Source of the DNA: Porticoccaceae bacterium
GTDB lineage: Bacteria > Pseudomonadota > Gammaproteobacteria > Pseudomonadales > Porticoccaceae
Length of the DNA: 6,013 nt
NCBI GenBank assembly: GCA_002692165.1
Contig: NZJL01000006.1
Coordinates: forward strand, 1 to 6,013
Reading direction: 5' to 3'
Position numbers and translations under genes: made by a program. This document shows, in pieces, positions 1-5,856 of the stretch. The notes under the pieces were generated by a model, which was not told the DNA's origin, ran no database searches, and worked only from the letters and a program-made list of their open reading frames with translations. Each line of letters starts with the position of its first letter. Position 1 is the stretch's first letter.

Positions 1-108
1 AAAACAATATTCCGTGCGTTAAGTTTCACAACCAGATTTTAGACTGATTGTCAGAGCAACCCCGGAAGCCATTTGCTTAAAAACCGATTGTTTGACCGCA
101 GAAACTCG

Positions 109-363
109 TCACATATGGATCAAGGCCAGCAAATCGCCTTTAAAGGCCTCTATTTCGGGCTCCAATTTTATATCCAGATGCCCGGAGGTAGGCGCCAGCA
201 GTTCATGAGTAATTTTTTGTACCATAAACTCTGCCACGACATCGCCTTCATCAATTTTTGCGCCGTTGGAAAAAATCCACAACACTATGCTGCCGGAATC
301 CTCCTCATTTGGGCAAAATTCCTCAGAAACACGCCATTCGAAGACTTTACCGCTGTCACTCAC
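109..363 (-). CDS. Stand-alone lipoyl-domain (biotinyl/lipoyl carrier) protein, 84 aa
   Basis: A small swinging-arm protein that would carry lipoate on a lysine and pass acyl groups from the E1 dehydrogenase to an acyltransferase. The whole protein is one lipoyl domain: a glycine-turn region (G34, G40), then FMVQKITHE with the predicted lipoylated lysine at K50, then APTSG (57-61), where G61 lies 11 residues after the lysine as in E2 lipoyl domains. The usual D before the lysine is Q. I chose the GTG start at 363 because it overlaps the E1 beta stop in a GTGA junction, which points to translational coupling. The reading frame stays open upstream to an ATG at 471, but that extension lies inside E1 beta and does not look like the domain. 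No catalytic acyltransferase domain follows. The family assignment is firm; the partner enzyme and substrate are inferred. Confidence 0.85.
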   Translation of the reverse strand: MSDSGKVFEWRVSEEFCPNEEDSGSIVLWIFSNGAKIDEGDVVAEFMVQKITHELLAPTSGHLDIKLEPEIEAFKGDLLALIHM

Positions 364-1427
364 AATATATTCTCGATGGTTTTCAGCGCTGCTGACGTAA
401 TTCTTTTCTCTAGAGGCAGAATGGAATATTCGAGGGGACGGGAAAAGGGAATTGAAACATCTGGGATACACACGCGCTGGGGAGGGGCTTTGAAGATTGA
501 CGCATCGCGTTCAATGACACTTGCAATCACCTCTCCCGATAGACCATAGCTATGATAATCTTCATCAGCAACAACTAATCGGCCAGTCTTGGCCACCGAA
601 TCAATAATTCCCTCTCTGTCTAAAGGAACCAAGCTACGGATATCGACCACCTCCGCAGATATACCCATTTTAGCCAACGAATCTGCAGACTCTATAGCTT
701 GATGCACAGCGAGGCCAACGCCAGCGAGCGTAACATCAGTGCCCTCTTTGTAAACTTTTACCTTTCCAAAAGGCACGGTGTAATCGCCCTCGGGGACATC
801 ACTTAGAGACGTTTGAACCAATGGGCCCATGAATCCAACTCCCGAGGCTCCCTTGTGCACCAAAAACACCACAAAGTTATCGTCACGAATCGCGGTATGC
901 ATCATCCCCTTCGCATCATAAGCATTGGTTGGAGAAACTACTTTCAGACCCGGCATGTGCGCCAGAGTGGCGTGAAGACATTGAGAGTGCTGTGCGGCGT
1001 TACTGTAACCCGCGCCAGTTCCGCTGATTAAAACCATCGGTACTTTGAATTGCCCGCCAGACATAAAGTGTGTTTTTGCCGCGTGATTCACTATCGCGTT
1101 GTAGCACACGCCAATAAAGTCCACATATGCCAGTTCGATGATCGGGCGCATTCCTTCCATTGCCGCCCCAGCGGCCATGCCGATCCAACCGGTTTCGGAG
1201 ATCGGCATATCGATAACTCGGTCCAAACCAAATTTATCTCCCAGTCCATCTGCAGTTCCAAACACTCCTCCAAACCCTGCGACGTCCTCTCCCATCATAA
1301 ACACGCGGTCATCATTAGCCATTTCCCAATCGACCGCTTCTCGCTGTGCTCGGCAGATTGTGAGACTTCTACTTCTAGATTCACCTGAGGTCGGTGACTC
1401 CCATGGGGCCGCTTCTTTAGTGCTCAT
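360..1427 (-). CDS. 2-oxoacid/acetoin dehydrogenase E1 component, beta subunit (AcoB/PdhB-like), 355 aa
   Basis: Beta subunit of a thiamine-diphosphate-dependent E1 heterotetramer, which decarboxylates a 2-oxo acid (or cleaves acetoin) and transfers the acyl group to lipoate. Family blocks appear in order: GEDVAGFGGVFG (46-57) with the conserved glutamate, ISETG (76-80), the EGMRPIIELAYVDF block (91-104), SGGQFKVPMV, the AQHSQ segment (145-149) with the conserved His, PGLKVVSPTNAYDAKG (159-174), and the C-terminal transketolase part with VDIRSLVPLD (261-270) and ADEDYHSYG (287-295). Length matches the family, apart from a slightly long polar N-terminus of about 22 residues. An AGAGGT ribosome site lies 4 bases before the ATG. 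It is 43 bases downstream of E1 alpha and overlaps the lipoyl gene by 4 bases. The family is clear; substrate (pyruvate, branched-chain acid, acetoin or another) is not determined. Confidence 0.93.
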   Translation of the reverse strand: MSTKEAAPWESPTSGESRSRSLTICRAQREAVDWEMANDDRVFMMGEDVAGFGGVFGTADGLGDKFGLDRVIDMPISETGWIGMAAGAAMEGMRPIIELAYVDFIGVCYNAIVNHAAKTHFMSGGQFKVPMVLISGTGAGYSNAAQHSQCLHATLAHMPGLKVVSPTNAYDAKGMMHTAIRDDNFVVFLVHKGASGVGFMGPLVQTSLSDVPEGDYTVPFGKVKVYKEGTDVTLAGVGLAVHQAIESADSLAKMGISAEVVDIRSLVPLDREGIIDSVAKTGRLVVADEDYHSYGLSGEVIASVIERDASIFKAPPQRVCIPDVSIPFSRPLEYSILPLEKRITSAALKTIENIL

Positions 1428-1470
1428 TTTTACCTCTTTTTTATGGTCGAGTTAGATTCGGAAATGGGTT

Positions 1471-2451
1471 TTATGCAAACGTACAGTTAACAGCGTCCGC
1501 AGCATCCGGATAATCTGCCTCCAATGCAAATGTAATAGCTTCGTCCACCTCAGCGCCAACAACTTTTTCTATATCAGATGCCTCCTGTTCAGTTAATATC
1601 CCCTCAGCTATCAAGCGCGCTCGATAAACGGGAACCGGATCAACTTGGTATTCGCTTTTTTTGCCCGTGATGTAACCTGCAGGATCGCCCATGAAATGAC
1701 CGGAAAGACGCACTGTTTCGATTTCAAGAATAGTTCCACCCTCGCCAGATTTTGCACGCTCCAAAGCACGCTGGGTGGCTAAATAGATTGACTCAGGATC
1801 GTTTCCTTCCACAAACTCACCTACCATCCCGTAATTCCCAGCCCGATCACTATTGCGCTCGCATGCAGTAGACATCGATTTGTGAGTTGTCACAGCCCAT
1901 TTGTTGTCTTCGATAACGCAGATAAAAGGAAGTTTGTGAAGGCCCACTATATTCATCACTTCATGGAAAGCCCCCTGATTAACAGCGCCATCGCCAAGGA
2001 AACTGAGTGCCACTCCAGATTTTTTCTGCATTTTTCTTGCAAAAGCCATTCCTGCAGCGGGCCCCAATCCTTCCGCGATAATTCCACTTGAACTAAAGTT
2101 CACTCGCTTATCATAAAGGTGCATGTGCCCGCCTCGACCTCCGGAAAGCCCCGATTTTTTCCCGAATAGCTCAGCCGACATCTCTTTTAGATCAACGCCC
2201 CTAGCAACAGCTATATGATGAGGTCGATGTCCAGTAGTAATCATGTCTTCATCCCTTAAGGCCGCACAAACCCCTGCACCTACAGGCTCTTGCCCATGTG
2301 ATGTATGTAACTCGCCGGGCAACGGCCCCGCTCCAAACGCAAACACTGGCGTTTTATCAATCCAATATTGTTTAGTCAGCTGGTCATCCCAAAGGCGACT
2401 TCTCACCATGGTTTCAAACATGGAACGGCGAATGCTAGCAGGCAAAGACAT
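1471..2451 (-). CDS. 2-oxoacid/acetoin dehydrogenase E1 component, alpha subunit (AcoA/PdhA-like), 326 aa
   Basis: Alpha subunit that binds thiamine diphosphate and works with the adjacent beta subunit. Visible family blocks are SHGQEPVGAGVCAALRDED (51-69), HRPHH (75-79), AELFGK followed by GGRGGHMH (104-111), the cofactor/Mg motif from GDGAVNQG (153-160) to EDN (181-183), and the loop SGHFMGDPAGY (250-260). Two differences from the common form are visible: EDN replaces the usual ENN (the second Asn is kept), and HRPHH replaces the common HRGHG. The frame is open to an ATG at 2511, but that site has only an A-rich leader. The ATG at 2451 has AGAGGG 5 bases upstream and gives the usual family length of about 325, so I chose it. 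First gene of a three-gene operon with E1 beta and the lipoyl protein. The substrate is unknown. Confidence 0.92.
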   Translation of the reverse strand: MSLPASIRRSMFETMVRSRLWDDQLTKQYWIDKTPVFAFGAGPLPGELHTSHGQEPVGAGVCAALRDEDMITTGHRPHHIAVARGVDLKEMSAELFGKKSGLSGGRGGHMHLYDKRVNFSSSGIIAEGLGPAAGMAFARKMQKKSGVALSFLGDGAVNQGAFHEVMNIVGLHKLPFICVIEDNKWAVTTHKSMSTACERNSDRAGNYGMVGEFVEGNDPESIYLATQRALERAKSGEGGTILEIETVRLSGHFMGDPAGYITGKKSEYQVDPVPVYRARLIAEGILTEQEASDIEKVVGAEVDEAITFALEADYPDAADAVNCTFA

Positions 2452-2456
2452 ATAAA

Positions 2457-2462
2457 CCCTCT
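2457..2462 (-). promoter_or_regulatory. Ribosome binding site deciding the E1 alpha start
   Basis: AGAGGG ends 5 bases before the ATG at 2451. The alternative in-frame ATG at 2511 has no purine-rich site, only a run of A. This supports the shorter 326-residue protein. Confidence 0.7.
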
Positions 2463-2590
2463 CTAAAACCAAGTTAAGTCGCGTCTCGTCACTAGGAAAT
2501 GAAAGTCGCATTATTTTTTTAACACTGATGGCAATAACGGCCCAAAAAGTATGGAGCAGACCGGTTATAAGTTTCTCTCATAACGTCAAG

Positions 2591-2619
2591 ATGCTATTGA
2601 GAGTCTATCTCTTTGTCAA
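2591..2619 (-). promoter_or_regulatory. Putative sigma70 promoter of the E1 alpha/E1 beta/lipoyl operon
   Basis: On the minus strand a perfect TTGACA (2619-2614) is followed after exactly 17 bases by TAGCAT (2596-2591), a 4-of-6 match to the -10 consensus. The AT-rich stretch upstream (about 2645-2675) could act as an UP element. Transcription would begin near 2584, leaving a leader of about 130 bases before the start codon at 2451. The assignment rests on consensus matching only. Confidence 0.5.
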
Positions 2620-2642
2620 TAAGTCATTTCAAGTTGTCAATA
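2613..2642 (-). repeat. Tandem 9-bp direct repeat (TATTGACAA x2, 21-bp period) overlapping the -35 box
   Basis: TATTGACAA occurs at 2642-2634 and again at 2621-2613 on the minus strand, 21 bases apart (two helical turns). The second copy contains the proposed -35 hexamer. Two same-face direct repeats at a promoter are typical of an activator or repressor site, but the similarity to the -35 consensus could also make the repeat accidental. Confidence 0.4.
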
Positions 2643-2803
2643 CGCAACAAAATTTAACATTTAAAACATCACCCACAATGGAATTTTATCCCGCATAAGA
2701 GGTGGATTATGGTATTCTCAAGTCTGGAATCCAATCATCACAGCCAGCCATACTTTCAAGCACCTATGTTACCCATCAGAATTTTAACTATGCCGAAAGA
2801 TGA

Positions 2804-4048
2804 TTAAAAACCCGCGACCCCCTCATCCAATTGAACGCCAAATGAATTCAAAGCCATCGAAACCATGTGATACTGCCCAACAGTAAATACTACATCCATC
2901 ATTTGTTGATCGGAATACTCTTTAGCAAGTGCCTCCCACGTAATACTACTAATAAAACTATTTTCATGGAGTTCATCGGCTGCATCTATCAGAGCTCGTT
3001 CTATTGCACTCCAGCCCTCGGCTCGAGATCCAATTTTTATTTTTTCGATCTCCTCTTCACTGAGCCCCTCATTTCTGGCAAAGATTTTATGCTGTCCCCA
3101 CTCATATTCTGAGTCACACAACCAACCTACACGAAGTATTAACATCTCCCTATGACGCCCATCGAGAGTGGAGCTCTCGCCCATAATGTGATAAGCCCAC
3201 ACATTAAATTTTTCAGCGGCCTCGACGTGTCGTGCCAAGGTCGCCGAAACATTATAAAAGGGCGCTTTTCCTTTTATTGGTTCGAGATAACGCCTCTGTG
3301 CAATTGTCCAGTCACTTTCTGAAACTGGAGTTATTCGGGCATTCGTTAATTTCATCCTACCACTCCCACTATTGTTGTTCACATAACTATTTATAAGCTG
3401 CCTCCAAAGCAAGTAACCCCTGCCCGTGAGGTGCAATTCATCATTGCTAAATTGAGGAGCTATTGCTACGCCTTCAGCGTCTAAAAAGTGGGGATAGAGG
3501 TTTATCCATCCGACCTCATTCGGCAATAATTCCGGCAACTTTTTATTGAGTGACTCTATTTTTTCACGGTATTCCGGACCCCTGGGCAGTATGCTTTGAA
3601 TAAACACCTCTGTTTCGGATGAGACAGCTTTTATTTGTTTGCTAATTTTCAATATGTTTTCCAAGATTTTGTGCTCCGAAAATCCGAGAGACAAGTCATT
3701 CGTGCCAATCATCAAGAAAACCTTTGACGGCCGCCACAATCCTCTTGCTTCAATACGCTCCAATAATCCTGCACTGGTATCCCCATCTACACCAAAATTA
3801 TGTGTTTGGATTTGAGGAAAAAGTTCCGACCAAGGGCCCGCATATGTTATAGAATCGCCAAGAAACACTGCACCTCCAAATCGCTTAGGCAATACTTCAA
3901 AGAGAGTCAACCTGCGCTCATATTCGGTGCTATTTTGCCAACAACCAGACCACAAACTATTGAATGCGCCGGCGAAATGCATTAATAACAAAGCAGCAAA
4001 AAGTGCAGTTAAACAAAATGATCCAACTACTGCTATTTTCTTGATCAT
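2804..4048 (-). CDS. Membrane-anchored SGNH/GDSL-type hydrolase fused to a CMD-like (AhpD-fold) domain, 414 aa
   Basis: A two-domain protein. Residues 4-28 form a hydrophobic signal or anchor segment after MIKK, so the hydrolase should face the periplasm. Residues about 55-225 are an SGNH hydrolase with all blocks: GDSIT (64-68, nucleophile S66), block II glycine G86, GTND (115-118), and DELH (203-206) giving the Asp/His of the triad. Substrates in this family are ester- or acetyl-bearing molecules; none can be chosen here. A polar linker NNNSGSGR (224-231) leads to residues 232-414, a carboxymuconolactone-decarboxylase-like domain recognised by RHREMLILRVGWLC (298-311) and YEWGQH (315-320). 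It has one Cys (C311) where AhpD has CxxC, so AhpD-type peroxidase chemistry is unlikely. The start at 4048 has GGAG 8 bases upstream and overlaps the preceding ORF's stop (ATGA). An internal ATG (residue 232) has its own ribosome site, so separate translation of the second domain is possible. Confidence 0.88.
   Translation of the reverse strand: MIKKIAVVGSFCLTALFAALLLMHFAGAFNSLWSGCWQNSTEYERRLTLFEVLPKRFGGAVFLGDSITYAGPWSELFPQIQTHNFGVDGDTSAGLLERIEARGLWRPSKVFLMIGTNDLSLGFSEHKILENILKISKQIKAVSSETEVFIQSILPRGPEYREKIESLNKKLPELLPNEVGWINLYPHFLDAEGVAIAPQFSNDELHLTGRGYLLWRQLINSYVNNNSGSGRMKLTNARITPVSESDWTIAQRRYLEPIKGKAPFYNVSATLARHVEAAEKFNVWAYHIMGESSTLDGRHREMLILRVGWLCDSEYEWGQHKIFARNEGLSEEEIEKIKIGSRAEGWSAIERALIDAADELHENSFISSITWEALAKEYSDQQMMDVVFTVGQYHMVSMALNSFGVQLDEGVAGF
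3363..3367 (-). promoter_or_regulatory. Possible internal ribosome binding site before the CMD-like domain
   Basis: GGGAG lies 7 bases before the in-frame ATG at 3355 (residue 232 of the fusion), exactly at the linker/domain boundary. It may be a relic of two formerly separate genes, or it may still drive a separate CMD-like protein of 183 residues. Confidence 0.4.
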
Positions 4049-4251
4049 CTCAAGATCTCCGTCCCGATATCATTCAGAGTGCTTTCCAGTGTAACAAGAC
4101 GCGCCATCAAAAGAGAGGCCAGGGAGTTCCTCTGTATAAGAGGGCCAAAGTGCTTCGAATTGGAATCAGAACGGACGACCACATCTAACCCAAAAATTGC
4201 TAGGCGCTGGTTAGCTTGTGAACCTTGAAGAAAATCAGCAATAAAAATCAT
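4045..4251 (-). CDS. Small unknown protein, 68 aa, coupled to the SGNH-CMD gene
   Basis: Not recognised. The N-terminal half (MIFIADFLQG..., then RLAIFGLDVVVR at 16-27) looks like a short helix followed by a beta strand, and the C-terminal 25 residues (SLASLLMARLVTLESTLND onward) look like an amphipathic helix. There is no signal peptide or membrane segment and no cysteine. In its favour, the stop overlaps the SGNH-CMD start codon in an ATGA junction and the frame is open for 68 codons on the same strand as its neighbours. Against it, there is no clear Shine-Dalgarno before the ATG at 4251, and a stop codon directly precedes that ATG. It could be a real coupled gene, the remnant of a longer one, or chance. 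Confidence 0.45.
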   Translation of the reverse strand: MIFIADFLQGSQANQRLAIFGLDVVVRSDSNSKHFGPLIQRNSLASLLMARLVTLESTLNDIGTEILR

Positions 4252-4280
4252 CTATCGTTTTGTATATGCTTCTATAAAGT

Positions 4281-4302
4281 AGAAAAAGAGATTTTTAAAT
4301 CT
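4281..4302 (-). terminator. Weak intrinsic-terminator-like hairpin at the end of the lipoprotein gene
   Basis: On the minus strand AGATTTAAAAATCT folds into a 5-bp stem with a 4-base loop and is followed by CTTTTTCT. The stem contains no more than one G-C pair and overlaps the stop codon of the lipoprotein gene, so it would be weak. It may only partly separate the lipoprotein gene from the genes downstream. Confidence 0.3.
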
Positions 4303-4876
4303 TGTAAAAAACATCATCATTGGATGGTTCATTTTGGTTTTTGTAATATTTATATGCCTTTTCGGGCGACGATTGCTCTGCCCTTCGGTAACACATCTCA
4401 CGACTCTGCTCATAGCCACGTTCAAGATTTGAGAGTGTTATCTTGGCTGAACCCAATCGCTCCAATTCCTCTAAGAGCTTTTTCTCCTCATAATCAGCAT
4501 CGATAGTAACAGGAGTCTCTTTACACACTTCCTTCCCCGTCAGATCATTGGGATCTCTTTCTTCTCTGCACGCTATCTGACCGTCGTTTCGGCCCTGACA
4601 AACGCTCACAGTACTGAATTGCCTCCAACATTCTTGTTGAGTCCGGTAACCGCGATCAAGAATGCTCCTGCGCAATGCAATATCTGAAGATAGGACAAAT
4701 ACGTTGTTAGCCAATTTGTTTATCTCTCTTCTTTTCGCGCGCGCCTCTGCCGAATTATCACAAACCATTAATGCCCGATCATAAGGGCCCATATCTTGAA
4801 ATTGCTCCAAGGTAGCTGCGCATCCGGTTAGAAGCCCTGTGGTAAAACATGCAATCATCAGCGTTTTGAATCTCAT
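4295..4876 (-). CDS. Cysteine-rich lipoprotein with an internal repeat, 193 aa
   Basis: The function is not recognised. The N-terminus is a lipoprotein signal peptide: MRFK, a hydrophobic core (5-15), then LTGC (16-19) with lipidated Cys at C19. Residue +2 is Ala, so outer-membrane sorting is expected by the usual +2 rule. The mature part has six further cysteines (C39, C83, C93, C103, C118, C162), enough for three disulfides in the periplasm. A motif recurs: LDRGYRTQQECWR (73-85) and LERGYEQSREMCYRR (151-165), each preceded by about 25 residues of predicted helix, suggesting two helical units around a central Cys-rich segment (90-120). The tail is polar and tyrosine-rich. The ATG at 4876 is the only one giving the full signal peptide, but its ribosome site is poor (AGGA about 13 bases away). 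Transcribed with its neighbours or from an unseen promoter in the 130-base gap upstream. Confidence 0.85.
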   Translation of the reverse strand: MRFKTLMIACFTTGLLTGCAATLEQFQDMGPYDRALMVCDNSAEARAKRREINKLANNVFVLSSDIALRRSILDRGYRTQQECWRQFSTVSVCQGRNDGQIACREERDPNDLTGKEVCKETPVTIDADYEEKKLLEELERLGSAKITLSNLERGYEQSREMCYRRAEQSSPEKAYKYYKNQNEPSNDDVFYKI

Positions 4877-5006
4877 TTGAGTAAGGCCATCCTAAACAAT
4901 GTCTTTGGAACAAGTATTTGGCTATTTCTCATTGAGAGACGTTTGAGACACATCGTTGCAAAAAAAGCGGCGTAAACGATTGATCTTGGCAGGTTTTGGA
5001 CCGTTA

Positions 5007-5429
5007 TCACCGACTAAATTGCACTTCAGAGCTGTCGCTGACTTTTCTGCGCCTATTCGGTCGCTTCAGTTTATCCCTAGCATCATCCCAAAATCTCCAG
5101 ACATAAAGTCGTGCAATGCTGGCAGGAAGTATGTTTTTATAGTTGTTCTCATGCAAAGGGCCCACCGCTAAACACATTACGCCATCAAACATATCCCACC
5201 CAAAATCGCTCTCGCACTCAATTAATTCACGGCGGCCTCCTTCTAAGGTTACGCTAAAGGATTTTATAGTTTGCCCATAGTCAGTGAAGTTGAACAGAAC
5301 GTGTTTTTGTTCCTCATCTGCAGAAAAAATCTCAAAGTATATGTCGAAATTAGACGGGGAAATATTCATGATCCGAATAGTGTGTTTACGATTATCTGAC
5401 TTAATAACTATTTTATGTTGATTATACAT
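5007..5429 (-). CDS. Unknown cytosolic protein, 140 aa
   Basis: Not recognised. The first 75 residues alternate charged and hydrophobic residues (HKIVIKSD, TIRIMNISP, FDIYFEIFS, HVLFNFTDY, FSVTLEGG), as in a beta-sheet domain. The middle has DFGWDMFDGVMCLAVG (77-92 of the 142-codon frame), and the C-terminus is strongly basic (RDKLKRPNRRRK), which could bind nucleic acid or be disordered. There is no signal peptide or membrane helix. The frame also has an ATG at 5435, but AGGA lies 5 bases before the ATG at 5429 and touches the earlier one, so I chose 5429. It is separated from the lipoprotein gene by 130 bases without a clear promoter or terminator. No function is proposed. Confidence 0.7.
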   Translation of the reverse strand: MYNQHKIVIKSDNRKHTIRIMNISPSNFDIYFEIFSADEEQKHVLFNFTDYGQTIKSFSVTLEGGRRELIECESDFGWDMFDGVMCLAVGPLHENNYKNILPASIARLYVWRFWDDARDKLKRPNRRRKVSDSSEVQFSR

Positions 5430-5456
5430 CCGCATCCTATTTTAAATAAAAAAGGT

Positions 5457-5490
5457 GTTATTTTTGGACCTCAATAACCTCAATGTTATT
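5457..5490. repeat. Overlapping direct and inverted repeats upstream of the 140-aa gene
   Basis: ACCTCAAT occurs twice with a 9-base period (5468-5475 and 5477-5484). The same stretch has GTTATT (5457-5462), AATAAC (5473-5478) and GTTATT (5485-5490), so AATAAC can pair with either flanking copy. Located 28-61 bases upstream of the gene start at 5429, it could be an operator or a two-state leader hairpin; the 6-bp AT-rich stems are also short enough to be chance. Confidence 0.35.
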
Positions 5491-5568
5491 CTGATTGCTA
5501 GCACACTAGTGATAAAGTAGTCATGAAATAGCCGCCACGAACCATATCGAGGAAGGTCGACAACAACT

Positions 5569-5614
5569 AAGAAATCTTTAAAGTGGCAACCTGAAAGATT
5601 TTTTTGTTTTTTTT
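5569..5614 (+). terminator. Plus-strand intrinsic-terminator-like hairpin without an upstream gene
   Basis: AAATCTTT (5572-5579) pairs perfectly with AAAGATTT (5594-5601) around a 14-base loop; three more pairs (one G-U) extend it to 5569/5604. It runs into T7-G-T8 (5599-5614). The T-run is on the plus strand only. All genes nearby are on the minus strand, so either a small unannotated plus-strand transcript ends here or the structure is fortuitous. The stem is AT-rich. Confidence 0.45.
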
Positions 5615-5659
5615 AGAATTTTAGACCAGCAAATATCTCTGTGGGCATGGAATTTAACT

Positions 5660-5675
5660 GCCAAATAAATTTGGC
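5660..5675. repeat. Perfect inverted repeat GCCAAAT/ATTTGGC
   Basis: Seven-base arms separated by AA; as RNA, a 6-bp stem with a TAAA tetraloop. A GGTTTTT tract follows about 6 bases later on plus, too far for a standard terminator. Could be a protein-binding palindrome. Confidence 0.5.
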
Positions 5676-5694
5676 TAAAGGTTTTTGCTATTCT

Positions 5695-5715
5695 CGGACC
5701 GATGGAAAAGGTCCG
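5695..5715. repeat. Perfect inverted repeat CGGACC/GGTCCG
   Basis: Six-base GC-rich arms with a 9-base loop; stable as an RNA or cruciform hairpin. No T-run follows on either strand, so it is not a simple terminator. Confidence 0.5.
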
Positions 5716-5810
5716 CCATTTTGGGCATTAGGTGCGGGAAGTCTGGGGAAAATGGTCTTGTGTGATACTCCACGATGATCGAATTGTTGAATACCATAAA
5801 ATTTCCCGAA

Positions 5811-5833
5811 TACCTGCTCAAGGATAGCAGGTA
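5811..5833. repeat. Perfect inverted repeat TACCTGC/GCAGGTA
   Basis: Seven-base arms with a 9-base loop, followed immediately by a smaller CTGA/TCAG hairpin (5836-5846). No T-run follows. Confidence 0.5.
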
Positions 5834-5856
5834 GACTGAAGGTCAGAAATTGGTTT

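Larger units (their letters stand above)
2452..2803. other. Non-coding stretch between the SGNH-CMD gene and E1 alpha
   Basis: These 352 bases hold the proposed E1 operon promoter and tandem repeat described separately. The first 150 bases or so downstream of the SGNH-CMD stop show no hairpin with a T-run, so I see no clear terminator for that gene and read-through into the E1 operon is possible. The in-frame codons above 2451 are open but probably untranslated leader. A 56-codon plus-strand ORF (2528-2698) lies here but looks spurious. Confidence 0.6.

Noticed and set aside
29..50. Hairpin (CAACCAG/CTGATTG) after the lipoyl gene as operon terminator
   Set aside because: The 7-bp stem contains a G-U pair and no T-run follows on either strand, so it is not a convincing intrinsic terminator.
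364..471. Longer lipoyl protein starting at 471
   Set aside because: The extra 36 residues overlap E1 beta, look non-domain-like, and the GTGA overlap start is more natural.
2452..2511. N-terminal extension of E1 alpha from the ATG at 2511
   Set aside because: No Shine-Dalgarno there; the ATG at 2451 has AGAGGG at good spacing and gives the usual family length.
2531..2543. Possible sigma54 site (GG...GC) upstream of E1 alpha
   Set aside because: The minus strand reads TGGGCCGTTATTGCC, but GG and GC are 9 bases apart instead of the required 10, and the site is close to the start codon region.
2528..2698. 56-codon plus-strand ORF in the E1 operon promoter region
   Set aside because: No ribosome site, no recognisable protein, and it is antisense across the proposed promoter and repeats.
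3941..3975. Lipobox reading of LWSGC (residues 32-36) in the SGNH-CMD protein
   Set aside because: Trp sits at the -3 position and the hydrophobic core ends several residues earlier; an anchor or ordinary signal segment fits better.
4873..4890. Five-codon leader ORF (MALLK) overlapping the lipoprotein start
   Set aside because: It is too short to judge, lacks spacing to any ribosome site, and is likely chance.
4952..4980. ATCGTT/AACGAT inverted repeat between the 140-aa gene and the lipoprotein gene, with an internal T7 tract
   Set aside because: The arms are 6 bp with a 17-base loop and the T-run lies inside the loop, so it does not fit a terminator.
5647..5797. Overlapping 43-codon (plus) and 40-codon (minus) frames
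   Set aside because: No good ribosome sites, no known family, opposite-strand overlap in a hairpin-rich region.
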